Part shown: piece after piece, positions 32,498 to 41,336 of the stretch
Layout of the letters: each line of letters begins with the position of its first letter
Position numbering within the stretch: the first letter of the stretch is position 1
NCBI RefSeq assembly: GCF_000621205.1
Contig: NZ_JHYY01000014.1
Location: 62,001-126,000, forward strand
Length of the DNA stretch: 64,000 nucleotides
From: Halotalea alkalilenta DSM 17697
GTDB taxonomy: Bacteria; Pseudomonadota; Gammaproteobacteria; Pseudomonadales; Halomonadaceae
Direction of reading: 5' to 3'
Position numbers and translations under genes: made by a program
The notes under the pieces: generated by a model
Database searches by the model: none
Told to the model about the DNA's origin: nothing
Seen by the model: the letters and a program-made list of their open reading frames with translations, nothing else

Positions 32498-33502
32498 TCA
32501 GCGCCCGAAGTAGGTGGTGAAGGCCGCGATCACCTGGTCGATCTCCTTCTCGCCGATCTCGAGATGGGTCACCAGGCGCGTGCGGCTGCCCACCGAAGCG
32601 ATGATGTCACGCTCGCGCAGCCATTCGCCGAGCCCCTGCCAGTGCGCCTCGGGCACCTCGAGGAAGACCATGTTGGTGGCCTGGCGCAGCACCTTGACAC
32701 CCCCGACCTCGGCCAGTCCGGCGGCGAGGCGCTCGGCATTGCGGTGATCGTCGGCGAGCCGGTCGAACTGGTGCTCCAGGGCGTAGAGCCCGGCCGCGGC
32801 CATCATCCCCGACTGGCGCATGCCGCCGCCAAGCATCTTGCGCCAGCGCACCGATGCTTCGATCAGCTCGTGCGAACCGACCACCAGCGAGCCCTGTGGC
32901 GCCCCGAGCCCCTTGGACAGGCAGATCGACACGGTGTCGAACGGCTCGCAGAGGGTGGCGAGGTCGAGACCGCTGGCGACCGCGGCGTTACAGATCCGCG
33001 CACCGTCGAGATGGGTCGCGAGCCCGTGGCGGCGCGCCAGCGAGCAGGCCTCGACGATGTAGTCCTGGTCGATCACCTGGCCGCCGAAGGTATTCTCCAA
33101 CGCCAGCAGCCGGGTGCGGGCGAAATGGAAATTGACTGGTTTGATCGCCTCCTCGAGTTTAGCCAGCGGCAGGCTGCCATCCTCGGCATGCTCGATCGGC
33201 TGCGGCTGGATGCTGCCGAGCACCGCAGCGCCGCCGCCTTCGAACTTGTAGGTGTGGGCCAGCTGGCCGACCAGATACTCATCGCCCCGCGCGCAGTGGG
33301 CCATGATCGCGGCCAGGTTGCTCTGGGTCCCCGAGGGAAAGAACGCCGCCGCCTGCTTGCCAGTGCGTTCGCAGATCACCGCTTGCAGGCGATTGACGCT
33401 GGGGTCGTCGCCATAGACGTCGTCGCCGACCGGCGCGTCGCTGATGGCGGCACGCATCGCAGCCGTAGGGCGGGTCACGGTGTCACTACGCAGATCGATC
33501 AT
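32498..33502 (-). CDS. ltaE: Low-specificity L-threonine aldolase
   Basis: 334 residues from ATG 33502 (GAGG five bases upstream). Motifs in order: MIDLRSDTVTRPTAAMRAAI, VGDDVYGDDPSVNRLQ, FFPSGTQSNLAAIMAH, ENTFGGQVI, HLDGARICNAAVASG, and the PLP lysine Lys197 in VSICLSKGLGAPQGSLVVG. It cleaves L-threonine and L-allo-threonine to glycine and acetaldehyde. The frame is open far upstream but homology starts exactly at this ATG. First gene of a three-gene unit (36 bases to lldD), divergent from dbpA. Confidence 0.92.
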   Translation of the reverse strand: MIDLRSDTVTRPTAAMRAAISDAPVGDDVYGDDPSVNRLQAVICERTGKQAAAFFPSGTQSNLAAIMAHCARGDEYLVGQLAHTYKFEGGGAAVLGSIQPQPIEHAEDGSLPLAKLEEAIKPVNFHFARTRLLALENTFGGQVIDQDYIVEACSLARRHGLATHLDGARICNAAVASGLDLATLCEPFDTVSICLSKGLGAPQGSLVVGSHELIEASVRWRKMLGGGMRQSGMMAAAGLYALEHQFDRLADDHRNAERLAAGLAEVGGVKVLRQATNMVFLEVPEAHWQGLGEWLRERDIIASVGSRTRLVTHLEIGEKEIDQVIAAFTTYFGR

Positions 33503-33644
33503 TGGAGCCTCTGAGAATATTGTCGTTGGAGGAGAGTCGCCCGGAGACGGCCGGCTCACGCTGGGCCAAAGTTGTAAGTTAACATATGGATCCGCTTCGC
33601 TGGTCGCCATCGCCGGCCCGCCATTCGCCCACCTGGACCGCGCC

Positions 33645-35036
33645 ATGACCTTGGATCGTTTCGACCAGCTCGCCCTTTCCGTCGCGATGCGCGACAACCT
33701 CGCCTCGCTCGGCTACGCCAAGCCGACGCCGGTGCAGTCGGCCGCCCTGCCGCCGCTGCTCGAGGGTTTCGACCTGATCATTCAGGCCCAGACCGGCGGC
33801 GGCAAGACCGCGGCCTTCGGTATCGGCCTGCTCGAACGTCTCAATCCCACCCTGGCCGACACCCAGTCGCTGGTGCTCTGCCCGACCCGCGAGCTCGCCG
33901 AGCAGGTCGCGAGCGCGCTGCGCCGCATCGCTCGAGCGATCCCCAACGTCAAGATCCTGGCCCTCTGCGGCGGCGTACCGATCGGCCCTCAGATCGGCTC
34001 GCTCGAATACGGCGCGCAGATCGTCGTCGGTACCCCCGGGCGGATCGACGACCTGCTACGCAAGGGCGCGCTGAAACTCGACCGGCTGCGCACGCTGGTG
34101 CTCGACGAAGCCGACCGGATGCTCGAGATGGGCTTTCGCGAACAGCTCTCGCGAGTGATCGCGGCCACCCCCGAGCATCGGCAGACATTGCTGTTCTCGG
34201 CCACTTTTCCCGATCAGATCGAGGCGCTTAGCGCCGATATCCAACGCGAACCGCGAAGGATCACCGTCGCGCCGGAGCAGCGGCTCGAGACGATCACCCA
34301 GTACAAGTTCGAAGTCGATGACAAACCGGGCGCGGTGGCTGCGCTGCTGCACCATTATCTCTACCGCGACGATCCGGCCAATACCGCCTCGACCATCGTG
34401 TTCTGCAACACCAAGCGGGACTGCGACGAGCTCGAGCAGCGCTTGCGCCGCGCTGGATTCAGTGCGGCCTCGCTGCATGGCGATCTCGACCAGCGCAGCC
34501 GCGACCAGGTGCTCGCCCGCTTCAGCAATCATAGCGTGCTGATCCTGATCGCCACCGACGTTGCCTCCCGTGGGCTCGATATCAAGGACCTCGACGCGGT
34601 GATCAACGTAGACCCCGCGCTCGACCCCGACATCCACCTCCACCGCATCGGCCGCACCGGCCGCGCCGGTGCCAGCGGCCTGGCGCTGTCGCTCTACACT
34701 GCGCGCGAAGCGCGCCGGATCGAAGCGATCGAAGCGCGCCATGGAGAAATCGCCCGAGGCCCCGGTGAAGCACTGCGCGCAGAAGGACGGCCAGCCTACC
34801 CGCCGATGGTGACCCTCGACATCGATGGCGGGCGCAAGCACAAACTGCGCCCTGGCGACATCGTCGGCGCGCTGACCCGCGATGGCGCGCTCGACCAGGG
34901 CCAGATCGGCAAGATCGCAGTGGGGGAATTCGCAAGCTACGTCGCGGTCGAGAGCAAGATGGCGAAACGCGCGCTGGTCCAGATCCAGGAGGGGCGGATC
35001 AAGGGGCGGCGGTTTCGTGCCCGGCTGCTGTACTGA
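33645..35036 (+). CDS. dbpA: DEAD-box ATP-dependent RNA helicase DbpA
   Basis: 463 residues. Q-motif (GYAKPTPVQSAALP), Walker A AQTGGGKTAAFG (usually GSGKT), PTRELAEQV, GTPGRIDDLL, DEADRMLEMGF, and SATF. The second RecA lobe has VFCNTKRDCDELE, RFSNHSVLILIATDVASRGLDI and HRIGRTGRAG. The C-terminal RNA-binding domain has VTLDIDGGRKHKLRPGDIVG, the DbpA signature that recognises 23S rRNA hairpin 92. Acts in late assembly of the 50S subunit. ATG 33645 chosen at the start of homology. Confidence 0.94.
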   Translation: MTLDRFDQLALSVAMRDNLASLGYAKPTPVQSAALPPLLEGFDLIIQAQTGGGKTAAFGIGLLERLNPTLADTQSLVLCPTRELAEQVASALRRIARAIPNVKILALCGGVPIGPQIGSLEYGAQIVVGTPGRIDDLLRKGALKLDRLRTLVLDEADRMLEMGFREQLSRVIAATPEHRQTLLFSATFPDQIEALSADIQREPRRITVAPEQRLETITQYKFEVDDKPGAVAALLHHYLYRDDPANTASTIVFCNTKRDCDELEQRLRRAGFSAASLHGDLDQRSRDQVLARFSNHSVLILIATDVASRGLDIKDLDAVINVDPALDPDIHLHRIGRTGRAGASGLALSLYTAREARRIEAIEARHGEIARGPGEALRAEGRPAYPPMVTLDIDGGRKHKLRPGDIVGALTRDGALDQGQIGKIAVGEFASYVAVESKMAKRALVQIQEGRIKGRRFRARLLY

Positions 35037-35198
35037 GGTCCCGCGATTTTTAGACTTACAGTGAAGCTGGATTGAAATTTAACCCATGTTATGATCACTC
35101 CAGCCCTGCGCTCCCCCCCTCCCCACCACCGCGCAGGGTCAGGCTCGAGATGCCGATGGCGGGCGGCCTTCCCTTCGCACGTCTTCGCTGAAAGCGCC

Positions 35199-35234
35199 CG
35201 ACGAAAACCCCTTGTTTGGGGTTTTCGTCGTTTT
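35199..35234. terminator. Strong bidirectional terminator
   Basis: CGACGAAAACCCC-TTGTTT-GGGGTTTTCGTCG: a perfect 13-bp stem with a 6-base loop, followed by GTTTTC-like T-rich sequence. Placed between convergent dbpA and the TraB/GumN gene. The internal T4/A4 runs in the stem help both directions. Confidence 0.85.
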
Positions 35235-35278
35235 CGACCCGGCCATTCGTCCCCACTGGAGAGAGCGAGGCAGCCGTC

Positions 35279-36160
35279 TCAACGATGGTCGCGCGCAGCT
35301 CCCCGATAGGGGCGCACCTCGAAGCCCCGATCGGCGAGCAGGGCGAGCAAACCCTCGGGACCGACGAGATGCAGCGCGCCGACCATCGCAAGCCTCGGTC
35401 CTGGGTGGTCGAGCAGCCCCTCGAGCCCGGGCAGCCACTCGCGGTTGCGCGCGACCAAAAGCGTCTGGTGCAACAGCGGGAAGTGATCCCTCAGCGGGCG
35501 CTCGATCGCCTCCAGTGCCGCGAGATCGCCTTGACGCATCGCGCGTACCGAGGCGCTGGCGAGCGCCGCCGCCTGGACGTCCTCTTCGATCGCTTGGCGA
35601 ATCACCGCGTCCGGGGCCACCCGGTCCATTTCCAGCAGCGTCTCGACCTGCCGGTCGACCGCCTCGAGTGCGACCAACCGCTTGCCCTGCGCATGGGCGC
35701 GGCGATGGAAGAGCAAATCGAGCGGGGTATCGAAGCCCTGGCTGCGCAGCGCCGCCATGCCGAGCGACAGCGCGACGTAGCTGGGTCGGAAGCCGCGCAT
35801 CGCGTCGAAGTCGAGCCCCTTGTCCTCCAGGTGCCCACGCAGCGCGGCCAGCGTCGCGCCGTCGAGGTGGTGCTCGAGATCATCCCCCTGCGGATAAGCC
35901 AGCCGCGCGCTCAGGCTACGGGCGAAGGAGGGCTCGCCGAAAGCCTCCAGATCGGTCTCGAAGGCTACGCTGCGGGCCGCAGCGAAGGCGCGTTCGTAGC
36001 GTCTCGGCAGCGGCAGGTCGGCACTGCGCACCAAATGCATGGTGCCGGCGAGCAGCAAGGTACGACCATCGCGTTCGAGCGCCCATACCGGGCTTCGCCT
36101 GGACGCGGCATGCCCGAGCATCTGGCCGGCGAAGCGGGAAAACAAAGACGCGATGGTCAA
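35279..36160 (-). CDS. TraB/GumN family protein
   Basis: 293 residues. Starts with TTG 36160, supported by an AGAGG six bases upstream; no ATG fits better. Conserved TraB/GumN features are VWALERDGRTLLLAGTMHLV (GTxH motif), FETDLEAF, GFRPSYVALSLGM, NREWLPGLEGLL and the closing RLAMVGALHLVGPEGLLALLADRGF, whose conserved His and Glu are thought to bind a metal in this Tiki-like fold. There is no obvious cleavable signal peptide, only a weakly hydrophobic start. Members are predicted metalloproteases or hydrolases; activity here is unknown. Four bases of spacing to the upstream bestrophin gene (36202) are not seen; the gap is about 40. Confidence 0.8.
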   Translation of the reverse strand: MTIASLFSRFAGQMLGHAASRRSPVWALERDGRTLLLAGTMHLVRSADLPLPRRYERAFAAARSVAFETDLEAFGEPSFARSLSARLAYPQGDDLEHHLDGATLAALRGHLEDKGLDFDAMRGFRPSYVALSLGMAALRSQGFDTPLDLLFHRRAHAQGKRLVALEAVDRQVETLLEMDRVAPDAVIRQAIEEDVQAAALASASVRAMRQGDLAALEAIERPLRDHFPLLHQTLLVARNREWLPGLEGLLDHPGPRLAMVGALHLVGPEGLLALLADRGFEVRPYRGAARDHR

Positions 36161-36201
36161 TTTTCACCTCTCGGCATCCCCGGCGGCGCCGGACAGGTGA
36201 A

Positions 36202-37125
36202 TCAAAGTAGCACGTGATCCTTGGGAGTGAGCCTCGGTGGCAGCGGCTCTCCCACCGCCTCCAGCAGCTCGATCTCGATATTGCGCGCCATCGCGTTCAA
36301 CGGCAGATCGTTGGCCTCGGTGCCGAAAGGCGAGGCCAGCTCCTCGGAGAGCGCGTCGAAACCGAAGAAAGTGTAGGCGATGATCGCCGAAATCACGGGC
36401 GTAGCGAGCCCCAGCGCTGCCACCAACCCCCAGGGCAGCAGCAGGCAGTAAAGGTAGGCGGTGCGGTGGAGCAGCAGCATGTAGGCGAAGGGAAGCGGGG
36501 TGTTGAGGATTCGCTCGCAGCTGCCATAGGCGAGCGACAGCGAGTTGACGCTGGTGTTGAGATCGCGCAGCGCGATGTCGGAGATCTCTCCGCGTCGAAA
36601 GCAGCCGCCCAGCTCCTGGCCGATCAAATGCAAGATCCCGGCGGGCAGGTTGCCGCGGCCTGTAAGCGTGGCGCGATCGGCGACGGTCAGATGGCTGTCG
36701 AGCAGATGCCAGGGATCGATCCCACGCATGCGATTTCGCGCCGCATGAACGAAGGCGGCATTGAGATGGGCGATGCGCCTGAGCCGCTGGCGGCCTTCGG
36801 GCACCTCGAAGTCGAGCAAGGTCGCCAGCTGGCGACTCAGGTTGCGGCTGTCGATCAGCATCTGTCCCCACTGCCTGCGGCCCTCCCACCAGCGGTCGTA
36901 GCTCGCATTGTTGCGAAAGCCGAGAAACAGCGAAAGCGAGATACCCAGCAGGGTGAAAGGCGCGGTGGTGTAGTCCGGGAACAGGTCGGGGAAATACTTG
37001 TGCAACTCGGCGACCAGCAGCGCGAGCAGAGTGATGATCAGCACCTTGGGCAGGATCTTGGGCAGGATCGAGCCACGCACGACGAGAAAAAGCCTGAGGA
37101 AACCAGGATTGCGACGAACGATCAT
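36202..37125 (-). CDS. Bestrophin-family membrane protein, paralogue 2
   Basis: 307 residues, nearly the same size as the protein at 29298-30215 and colinear with it. Shared elements are FTLLGISLSLFLGFRNNASY followed by DRWWEGRRQWGQ, YGSCERILNTPLPFAYML, AYTFFGFDALSEELASPF, GTEANDLPLNAMARNIE and a C-terminal DHVLL. N-terminal and central membrane helices. Expected to form a pentameric inner-membrane channel. Divergence between the two copies is large, so the duplication is old or the two came separately. Same direction as and upstream of the TraB gene. Confidence 0.87.
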   Translation of the reverse strand: MIVRRNPGFLRLFLVVRGSILPKILPKVLIITLLALLVAELHKYFPDLFPDYTTAPFTLLGISLSLFLGFRNNASYDRWWEGRRQWGQMLIDSRNLSRQLATLLDFEVPEGRQRLRRIAHLNAAFVHAARNRMRGIDPWHLLDSHLTVADRATLTGRGNLPAGILHLIGQELGGCFRRGEISDIALRDLNTSVNSLSLAYGSCERILNTPLPFAYMLLLHRTAYLYCLLLPWGLVAALGLATPVISAIIAYTFFGFDALSEELASPFGTEANDLPLNAMARNIEIELLEAVGEPLPPRLTPKDHVLL

Positions 37126-37182
37126 CGAGACTCACGCGACCGCGCAGGGCGGCCTCAAGGGGGCGGAAGGAGGGCGCCACGC

Positions 37183-37524
37183 TCACCATTCATCGGCGAG
37201 CATGGCGTAACGATAATGATCGCGCCAGGCGCCATCGATGAACAGATAGCGCGGCGAAAATCCTTCGCGGCGAAAGCCGACCCGTTCGAGCAGCTCATCG
37301 TCCTCGCAGCGCTCGATCAACCGCAGCTCGGCCGCGGATGATTCTCTCCGCCCAAGCCAGGCGGCATAGGCCTCATCGTCCAGCGGGGCGCTGATCCGGC
37401 CAGCATAGTGATCGCGACTCGCTCGGTGGAGCGTGATCACCCTCGCGGCATCGCCCGGTCCGGGCTGGCGCAGGCGAACCCGCGAAGGAGCGCGTCCGGG
37501 CCCCTTCCGTGCGGGTTCATCCAC
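37183..37524 (-). pseudogene. GNAT acetyltransferase remnant with internal deletion
   Basis: About 113 codons from GTG 37524. The N-terminal part ([20 protein letters not shown], then [12 protein letters not shown]) resembles the first 45 residues of a RimJ/RimL-type GNAT. The C-terminal part ([20 protein letters not shown], then [10 protein letters not shown]) resembles the last 35. The acetyl-CoA-binding middle (motif A) is missing, roughly 60-80 residues. An ATG at 37520 overlapping the speB stop as ATGA is in a different frame, which suggests a frameshift near the start as well. Downstream of speB in the same direction. Probably non-functional. Confidence 0.6.
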
Positions 37525-38416
37525 GCAGCATGGCGACGAAGGTCCACAGCAGGTTGGCCGCGGCCAGCGAGGTGATCCCGGCATGGTCGTACGGCGGCGA
37601 TACCTCGACCACGTCCATGCCGAGCAGCTCGAACTCCCGCAGCGATTCGATCAGCTCGAGCGCCTTCATCGTGGTGATGCCGCCGATCTCCGGCGTACCG
37701 GTGCCGGGGGCGTGGGCGGGATCGAGGACGTCGATGTCGAAAGTGACGTAGATCGGCGCATCGCCGATCCGCTCGCGGACCAGCGCTTGCAGCCCGTCAC
37801 CGTCGAGCGCCATCAGCGCACGGGAGTCGCACCAATAGCCTCCCTGGCCGGCCAGCCAGTCGCGGGTCTCCGGATCGACCGGCGAACGCAGGCCGAGGCT
37901 CAGGGTCTTGGACGGGTCGACCACGCCCTCCTCGATCGCATTGCGCAAGAAGGTGCCATGCCCGATCTCGTCGCCGAAGTGATCCTTCCAGGTATCGCAG
38001 TGGGCATCGAAGTGAAGCAGCGCCAGCGGGCCGCCCTGGCGCTTGGCGTGGGCCCGCAGCACGCCGAGGGTGGTGAGATGATCGCCGCCGGCGAAGATCA
38101 GCCGCCGGCCGGGCACCGCCTCGAGCGCACGCGAGACCGCCTCCTCGATCTGGCCGAGCGCGTCCTCCTGGCCGACGTGGGTGATCGCCACATCGCCGAG
38201 ATCGCTGACCAGCGCGCAGGGGTCGGTCTCGAAGCGCGGATGGGCGCCATCGGTGAGCATCAGGCTGGCCTGGCGGACCCCACTGGGGCCGAGCCGGCAG
38301 CCGGGCCGGAAGGTGACCGAGCAGTCGTAGGGCAAGCCGAGGAAGCCGACCGGACGCGCGACATCCAGCGGCGTCTTGAGAAAGGTAGCGATACCTTGAT
38401 AGGGCATACCGAACAT
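37517..38416 (-). CDS. speB: Agmatinase / ureohydrolase
   Basis: 299 residues from ATG 38416 (GGGAG six bases upstream). Ureohydrolase fold with the Mn-binding motifs [32 protein letters not shown] and [24 protein letters not shown]. The [18 protein letters not shown] stretch and [18 protein letters not shown] are as in agmatinases. It hydrolyses agmatine to putrescine and urea; guanidinobutyrase or guanidinopropionase activity is also possible in this family. Downstream of modABC in the same direction after a 140-base gap, and followed by the GNAT remnant. An N-terminal extension in frame (to 38500) is not supported by homology. Confidence 0.85.
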   Translation of the reverse strand: MFGMPYQGIATFLKTPLDVARPVGFLGLPYDCSVTFRPGCRLGPSGVRQASLMLTDGAHPRFETDPCALVSDLGDVAITHVGQEDALGQIEEAVSRALEAVPGRRLIFAGGDHLTTLGVLRAHAKRQGGPLALLHFDAHCDTWKDHFGDEIGHGTFLRNAIEEGVVDPSKTLSLGLRSPVDPETRDWLAGQGGYWCDSRALMALDGDGLQALVRERIGDAPIYVTFDIDVLDPAHAPGTGTPEIGGITTMKALELIESLREFELLGMDVVEVSPPYDHAGITSLAAANLLWTFVAMLRG

Positions 38417-38557
38417 GACGACTCCCAGGGGTGGCAAAGGACGAAGGCAGCAAGGAAAGAAAGCCGCGAAACGAAGCCAGGGTGGAGCGCTCACTGGCAC
38501 ACCCTATCGCGCGCATCCTGCCGTCAAGCGCGGCTTTACGCAATCCCAAGCGCCAAC

Positions 38558-39643
38558 TCAGCGTTGGCGACTTGCCTGGGGACGTACGGCAATCAGCCCG
38601 AGCATCGCTCCCGGTGCCGGGTCGAGCCGCTCGAACGCCTCTCTCGCCACCCTCGCCCTCAACCGCTGGCCCGCGAGCTCGACCACTATCTCGACCAGCC
38701 CTGGATCACGCCGGCTGGGCACCTGGGCTGCGAATCGCGCAGCGAGCGCCGCCGGCGCGCCTGGTGGCGCGAGCTCCACCGCGTCGGCGGCGAACCGTAG
38801 CCGCATCCTGGTACCGACCGGCGCATCGACGCCGAGTGCGGCAAGCGCTTGCCCGTCATCGAACGCCAACCGGCCAAGACGCGCACCTCGTGCCTCCTCG
38901 ACCACCGTGGCCTCGAGCAGCGAGGCTCCGTCGAAACCGTCGAGTCGCGCTTCGAGATCGAGCCGGCCGAGCACTTCCGGCAGCGCTCCCTCGGCGACCA
39001 CGCGACCGCGTTCGAGCAAAAGCAGATGGTCGGCGAGCGCGATCACCTCTTCGGGATCATGGCTGACCAGCACCATCGGCAGCGCCAGCTCGGCGGCGAG
39101 GCGCTGGAGATAGTCGATCAGCTCGCCCTTGCGCGAACCGTCGAGTCCGCTCAGCGGCTCGTCGAGCAGCAGCAGCCGCGGCGCGCTGAGCAGCGCCCGG
39201 CCTATCGCCACCCGCCGCGCCTCCCCGCCGGAGAGCGTCGCCGGCCAGCGTTCGAGCAGCGTATCGAGGCCGAGCAGGGTGACGATGTCATCGAAGCGCG
39301 AAGGGGTATCCGAGCGCATCCCATAACAAAGGTTGCCGCGCACGCGATAGTGGGGAAACAGCCGGGGCTCCTGGAACACCACCCCGATGCGGCGGCGATG
39401 CACCGCCACCCAGCGGCGGCCGTCGATATCGACCAGCGGCTCGCCCCCGAGCCGGACATGGCCGCGATCGGGCCGGTCGAGCCCGCTGATCAGGCGCAGC
39501 AGACTGGTCTTGCCGCTGCCAGAAGGGCCGAACAGCGCGCTCACGCCCTGCCCCGGCAGGATCGAGCTGAGCTCGAGATCGAAGTCGCCGAGACGCTTGG
39601 CGCAGTGCAGATCGAGCACAGGCCCGGCAGAGTGTTCGCTCAT
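38558..39643 (-). CDS. modC: Molybdate ABC transporter ATP-binding protein
   Basis: 361 residues. ABC domain at 1-240 with Walker A GPSGSGKTSLLRL (about 39-46), Q-loop VFQEPRLFPHYRVRGNL, signature ATLSGGEARRVAIGRALL and Walker B LLLLDEPLSGLD. The C-terminal TOBE/Mop domain is about 290-355 (DPGLVEIVVELAGQRLRARV). This is the ModC length and domain order. It powers molybdate import with ModB. ATG 39643 overlaps the modB stop by four bases. Earlier in-frame sequence belongs to modB in another frame and is not coding. Confidence 0.94.
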   Translation of the reverse strand: MSEHSAGPVLDLHCAKRLGDFDLELSSILPGQGVSALFGPSGSGKTSLLRLISGLDRPDRGHVRLGGEPLVDIDGRRWVAVHRRRIGVVFQEPRLFPHYRVRGNLCYGMRSDTPSRFDDIVTLLGLDTLLERWPATLSGGEARRVAIGRALLSAPRLLLLDEPLSGLDGSRKGELIDYLQRLAAELALPMVLVSHDPEEVIALADHLLLLERGRVVAEGALPEVLGRLDLEARLDGFDGASLLEATVVEEARGARLGRLAFDDGQALAALGVDAPVGTRMRLRFAADAVELAPPGAPAALAARFAAQVPSRRDPGLVEIVVELAGQRLRARVAREAFERLDPAPGAMLGLIAVRPQASRQR

Positions 39644-40335
39644 TTGTCCCGTCCCTCCAGCCGCCTGCGCGCGCGACGCGCCAGCGCCTCGGAGATGATC
39701 AACGAACACATCGCGATGACGATCGCGATCACGCACAGCCGGGCCGCCGCGTCCTCGCGCCCAGGCGACTGGATCAGGGTATAGAGCGCCAGCGGCAGGG
39801 TGCGGGTTTCGCCGGGGATGTTGGAGGCGAAGGTGATCGTTGCGCCGAATTCCGACAGTGCACGGGCGAAGGCGAGCACCGTGCCAGTGAGCAGCCCCGG
39901 TATCGCAAGCGGCAAGGTGATGGTGAGGAACGTGCGCAGCCGCCCAGCGCCCAAGGTCCGCGCCGCGGCCTCGAGCCCTGGGTCGACCGCCTCGAGCGAC
40001 AGGCGCATCGCTCGGACCAGCAGCGGGAATGCCATCACCGCACCGGCCACCGCCGCGCCTTGCCAGGTGAACGGCAGGCGCAGGCCGAACAGCTCGTAGA
40101 GCCACTGTCCAAGCGGCGCCTGGCGCCCTAGCGAGATCAACAGCAGGTAGCCGACCACCACCGGCGGCAGCACCAGCGGCAGATGCACCAGGCCATCGAT
40201 CAGCGCCTTGCCGGGAAAGTCACGGCGAGCCAGCAGCCAGGCCAGTGCGATGCCGGGCACCAGGATCAGCGACACCCCAGTGACCGCGATCAGCAGGCTG
40301 AGACGGATCGTCTCCCATTCGAACTCACTGAGCAT
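39640..40335 (-). CDS. modB: Molybdate ABC transporter permease
   Basis: 231 residues with five to six membrane helices, standard ModB size. Contains LPLVLPPVVVGYLLLISLG near 60, the cytoplasmic coupling motif EAARTLGAGRLRTFLTITLPLAIPG (EAA loop, shown in part), and LSEFGATITFASNIPGETRTL, which is characteristic of ModB. Homodimer forms the inner-membrane channel for molybdate. ATG 40335 (start of MLSEFEWETIRLSLL) is chosen over an upstream in-frame stretch. Ten bases after modA. Confidence 0.94.
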   Translation of the reverse strand: MLSEFEWETIRLSLLIAVTGVSLILVPGIALAWLLARRDFPGKALIDGLVHLPLVLPPVVVGYLLLISLGRQAPLGQWLYELFGLRLPFTWQGAAVAGAVMAFPLLVRAMRLSLEAVDPGLEAAARTLGAGRLRTFLTITLPLAIPGLLTGTVLAFARALSEFGATITFASNIPGETRTLPLALYTLIQSPGREDAAARLCVIAIVIAMCSLIISEALARRARRRLEGRDK

Positions 40336-40345
40336 TGAAATCGCT

Positions 40346-41134
40346 CTAGTCGGATACGGCTGCCGAGAACCCGTACCGCTCGAACACCGCCAGACCATCG
40401 GCGCTGGCAAGCCAGGCACGCAGCGCCTGCGCCGCATCGCTGGGCGTGTCACCGACCAGCGCTATCGGATAGGTGATCGGCGGATGGCTATCAGCGGGGA
40501 ACAGTCCGATCAGGCGCACCCCTTCACTCGCCTTGGCATCGGTTGAGTAGACCACGCCGAGAGGCACCTCGCCCTGCTCGACCAACGCCAGCGAACCGCG
40601 CACGTTGTCGGCGCGAGCCAAGCGAGGTTCGAGTTCCTGCCACTCGCCGAGATGCTCGAAGGCCTGGCGGGCGTAGATGCCCGCCGGCACGTGGTCCGGG
40701 TCCCCCACCGCGAGGCGCTCATCGTCGCCGAGCAGCGGCAGCAGCCTGTGTTCAGCGTCGGGGGTGAAGTCCTCGAGGGTCGAGTCCCGCGGCGCGATCA
40801 GCGCCAAGCGGTTGGCGAGCAGATCGCCGCGCTCACCCAGCGTCTCGCCCTGCTCACCGAGCCAGTCCATCCACTGCTGGTCGGCGGAGATGAACAGGTC
40901 AGCCGCGGCACCACCCACGATCTGGCGCGCTGCGGTCGACGAGGAGGCGTAGACGGTCTGGACTTCGACATCGGGATGCTGCTGCTGATAGCGCTCGACG
41001 GCAGCGTCGAGCGCATCGGAGAGCGAGGCTGCGGCGAACACCCGGACCTGATCCGCATACGCCAGGGAGCTGGTCGCGAGCGAAGCGCAGCAGAGGGTCA
41101 GGGCAAAGCCCAGGGAGCGAAACGGCGAAGACAT
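40346..41134 (-). CDS. modA: Periplasmic molybdate-binding protein
   Basis: 262 residues. Signal peptide MSSPFRSLGFALTLCCASL with cleavage after LAYA (about residue 27). Mature ModA motifs: VRVFAAASLSDALDAA (oxyanion-binding Ser), YASSSTAARQIVGGAAADLFISA, PAGIYARQAFEHLGEW, DNVRGSLALVEQGEVPLGVVYSTDA. Delivers molybdate to ModBC. First gene of modABC with a ModE-type palindrome 35 bases upstream. Confidence 0.94.
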   Translation of the reverse strand: MSSPFRSLGFALTLCCASLATSSLAYADQVRVFAAASLSDALDAAVERYQQQHPDVEVQTVYASSSTAARQIVGGAAADLFISADQQWMDWLGEQGETLGERGDLLANRLALIAPRDSTLEDFTPDAEHRLLPLLGDDERLAVGDPDHVPAGIYARQAFEHLGEWQELEPRLARADNVRGSLALVEQGEVPLGVVYSTDAKASEGVRLIGLFPADSHPPITYPIALVGDTPSDAAQALRAWLASADGLAVFERYGFSAAVSD

Positions 41135-41168
41135 TGGCAGTTGTCCGTGCGGATGGAAGAAGAAGCAC

Positions 41169-41192
41169 CGCTATATCCACAGATACATAGCG
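41169..41192. promoter_or_regulatory. ModE box in the modA promoter
   Basis: CGCTATATCCACAGATACATAGCG: half-sites CGCTATAT and, read from the other strand, CGCTATGTA, separated by a short spacer. It resembles the CGnTATATA-spacer-TATATAnCG operator of ModE. It is 35 bases before the modA start. A short ModE is encoded at 42043-42414. Confidence 0.7.
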
Positions 41193-41336
41193 GGGATCGA
41201 CCCACTATAACCGCGCTCCCGACGCCGGCCAAATCCCTTGGATGCTCCCTTTGAAACTCGCTCTTTCGATACCCGTCCGGAAATCGATGCCTTCCGCGGT
41301 GCAAGCTAAGGACTCGGTCCTCGGACACTTCGACAT

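Noticed and set aside
37520-38500. Longer start for agmatinase at 38500
   Set aside because: The extra 28 residues have no homology and ATG 38416 has a good GGGAG site.
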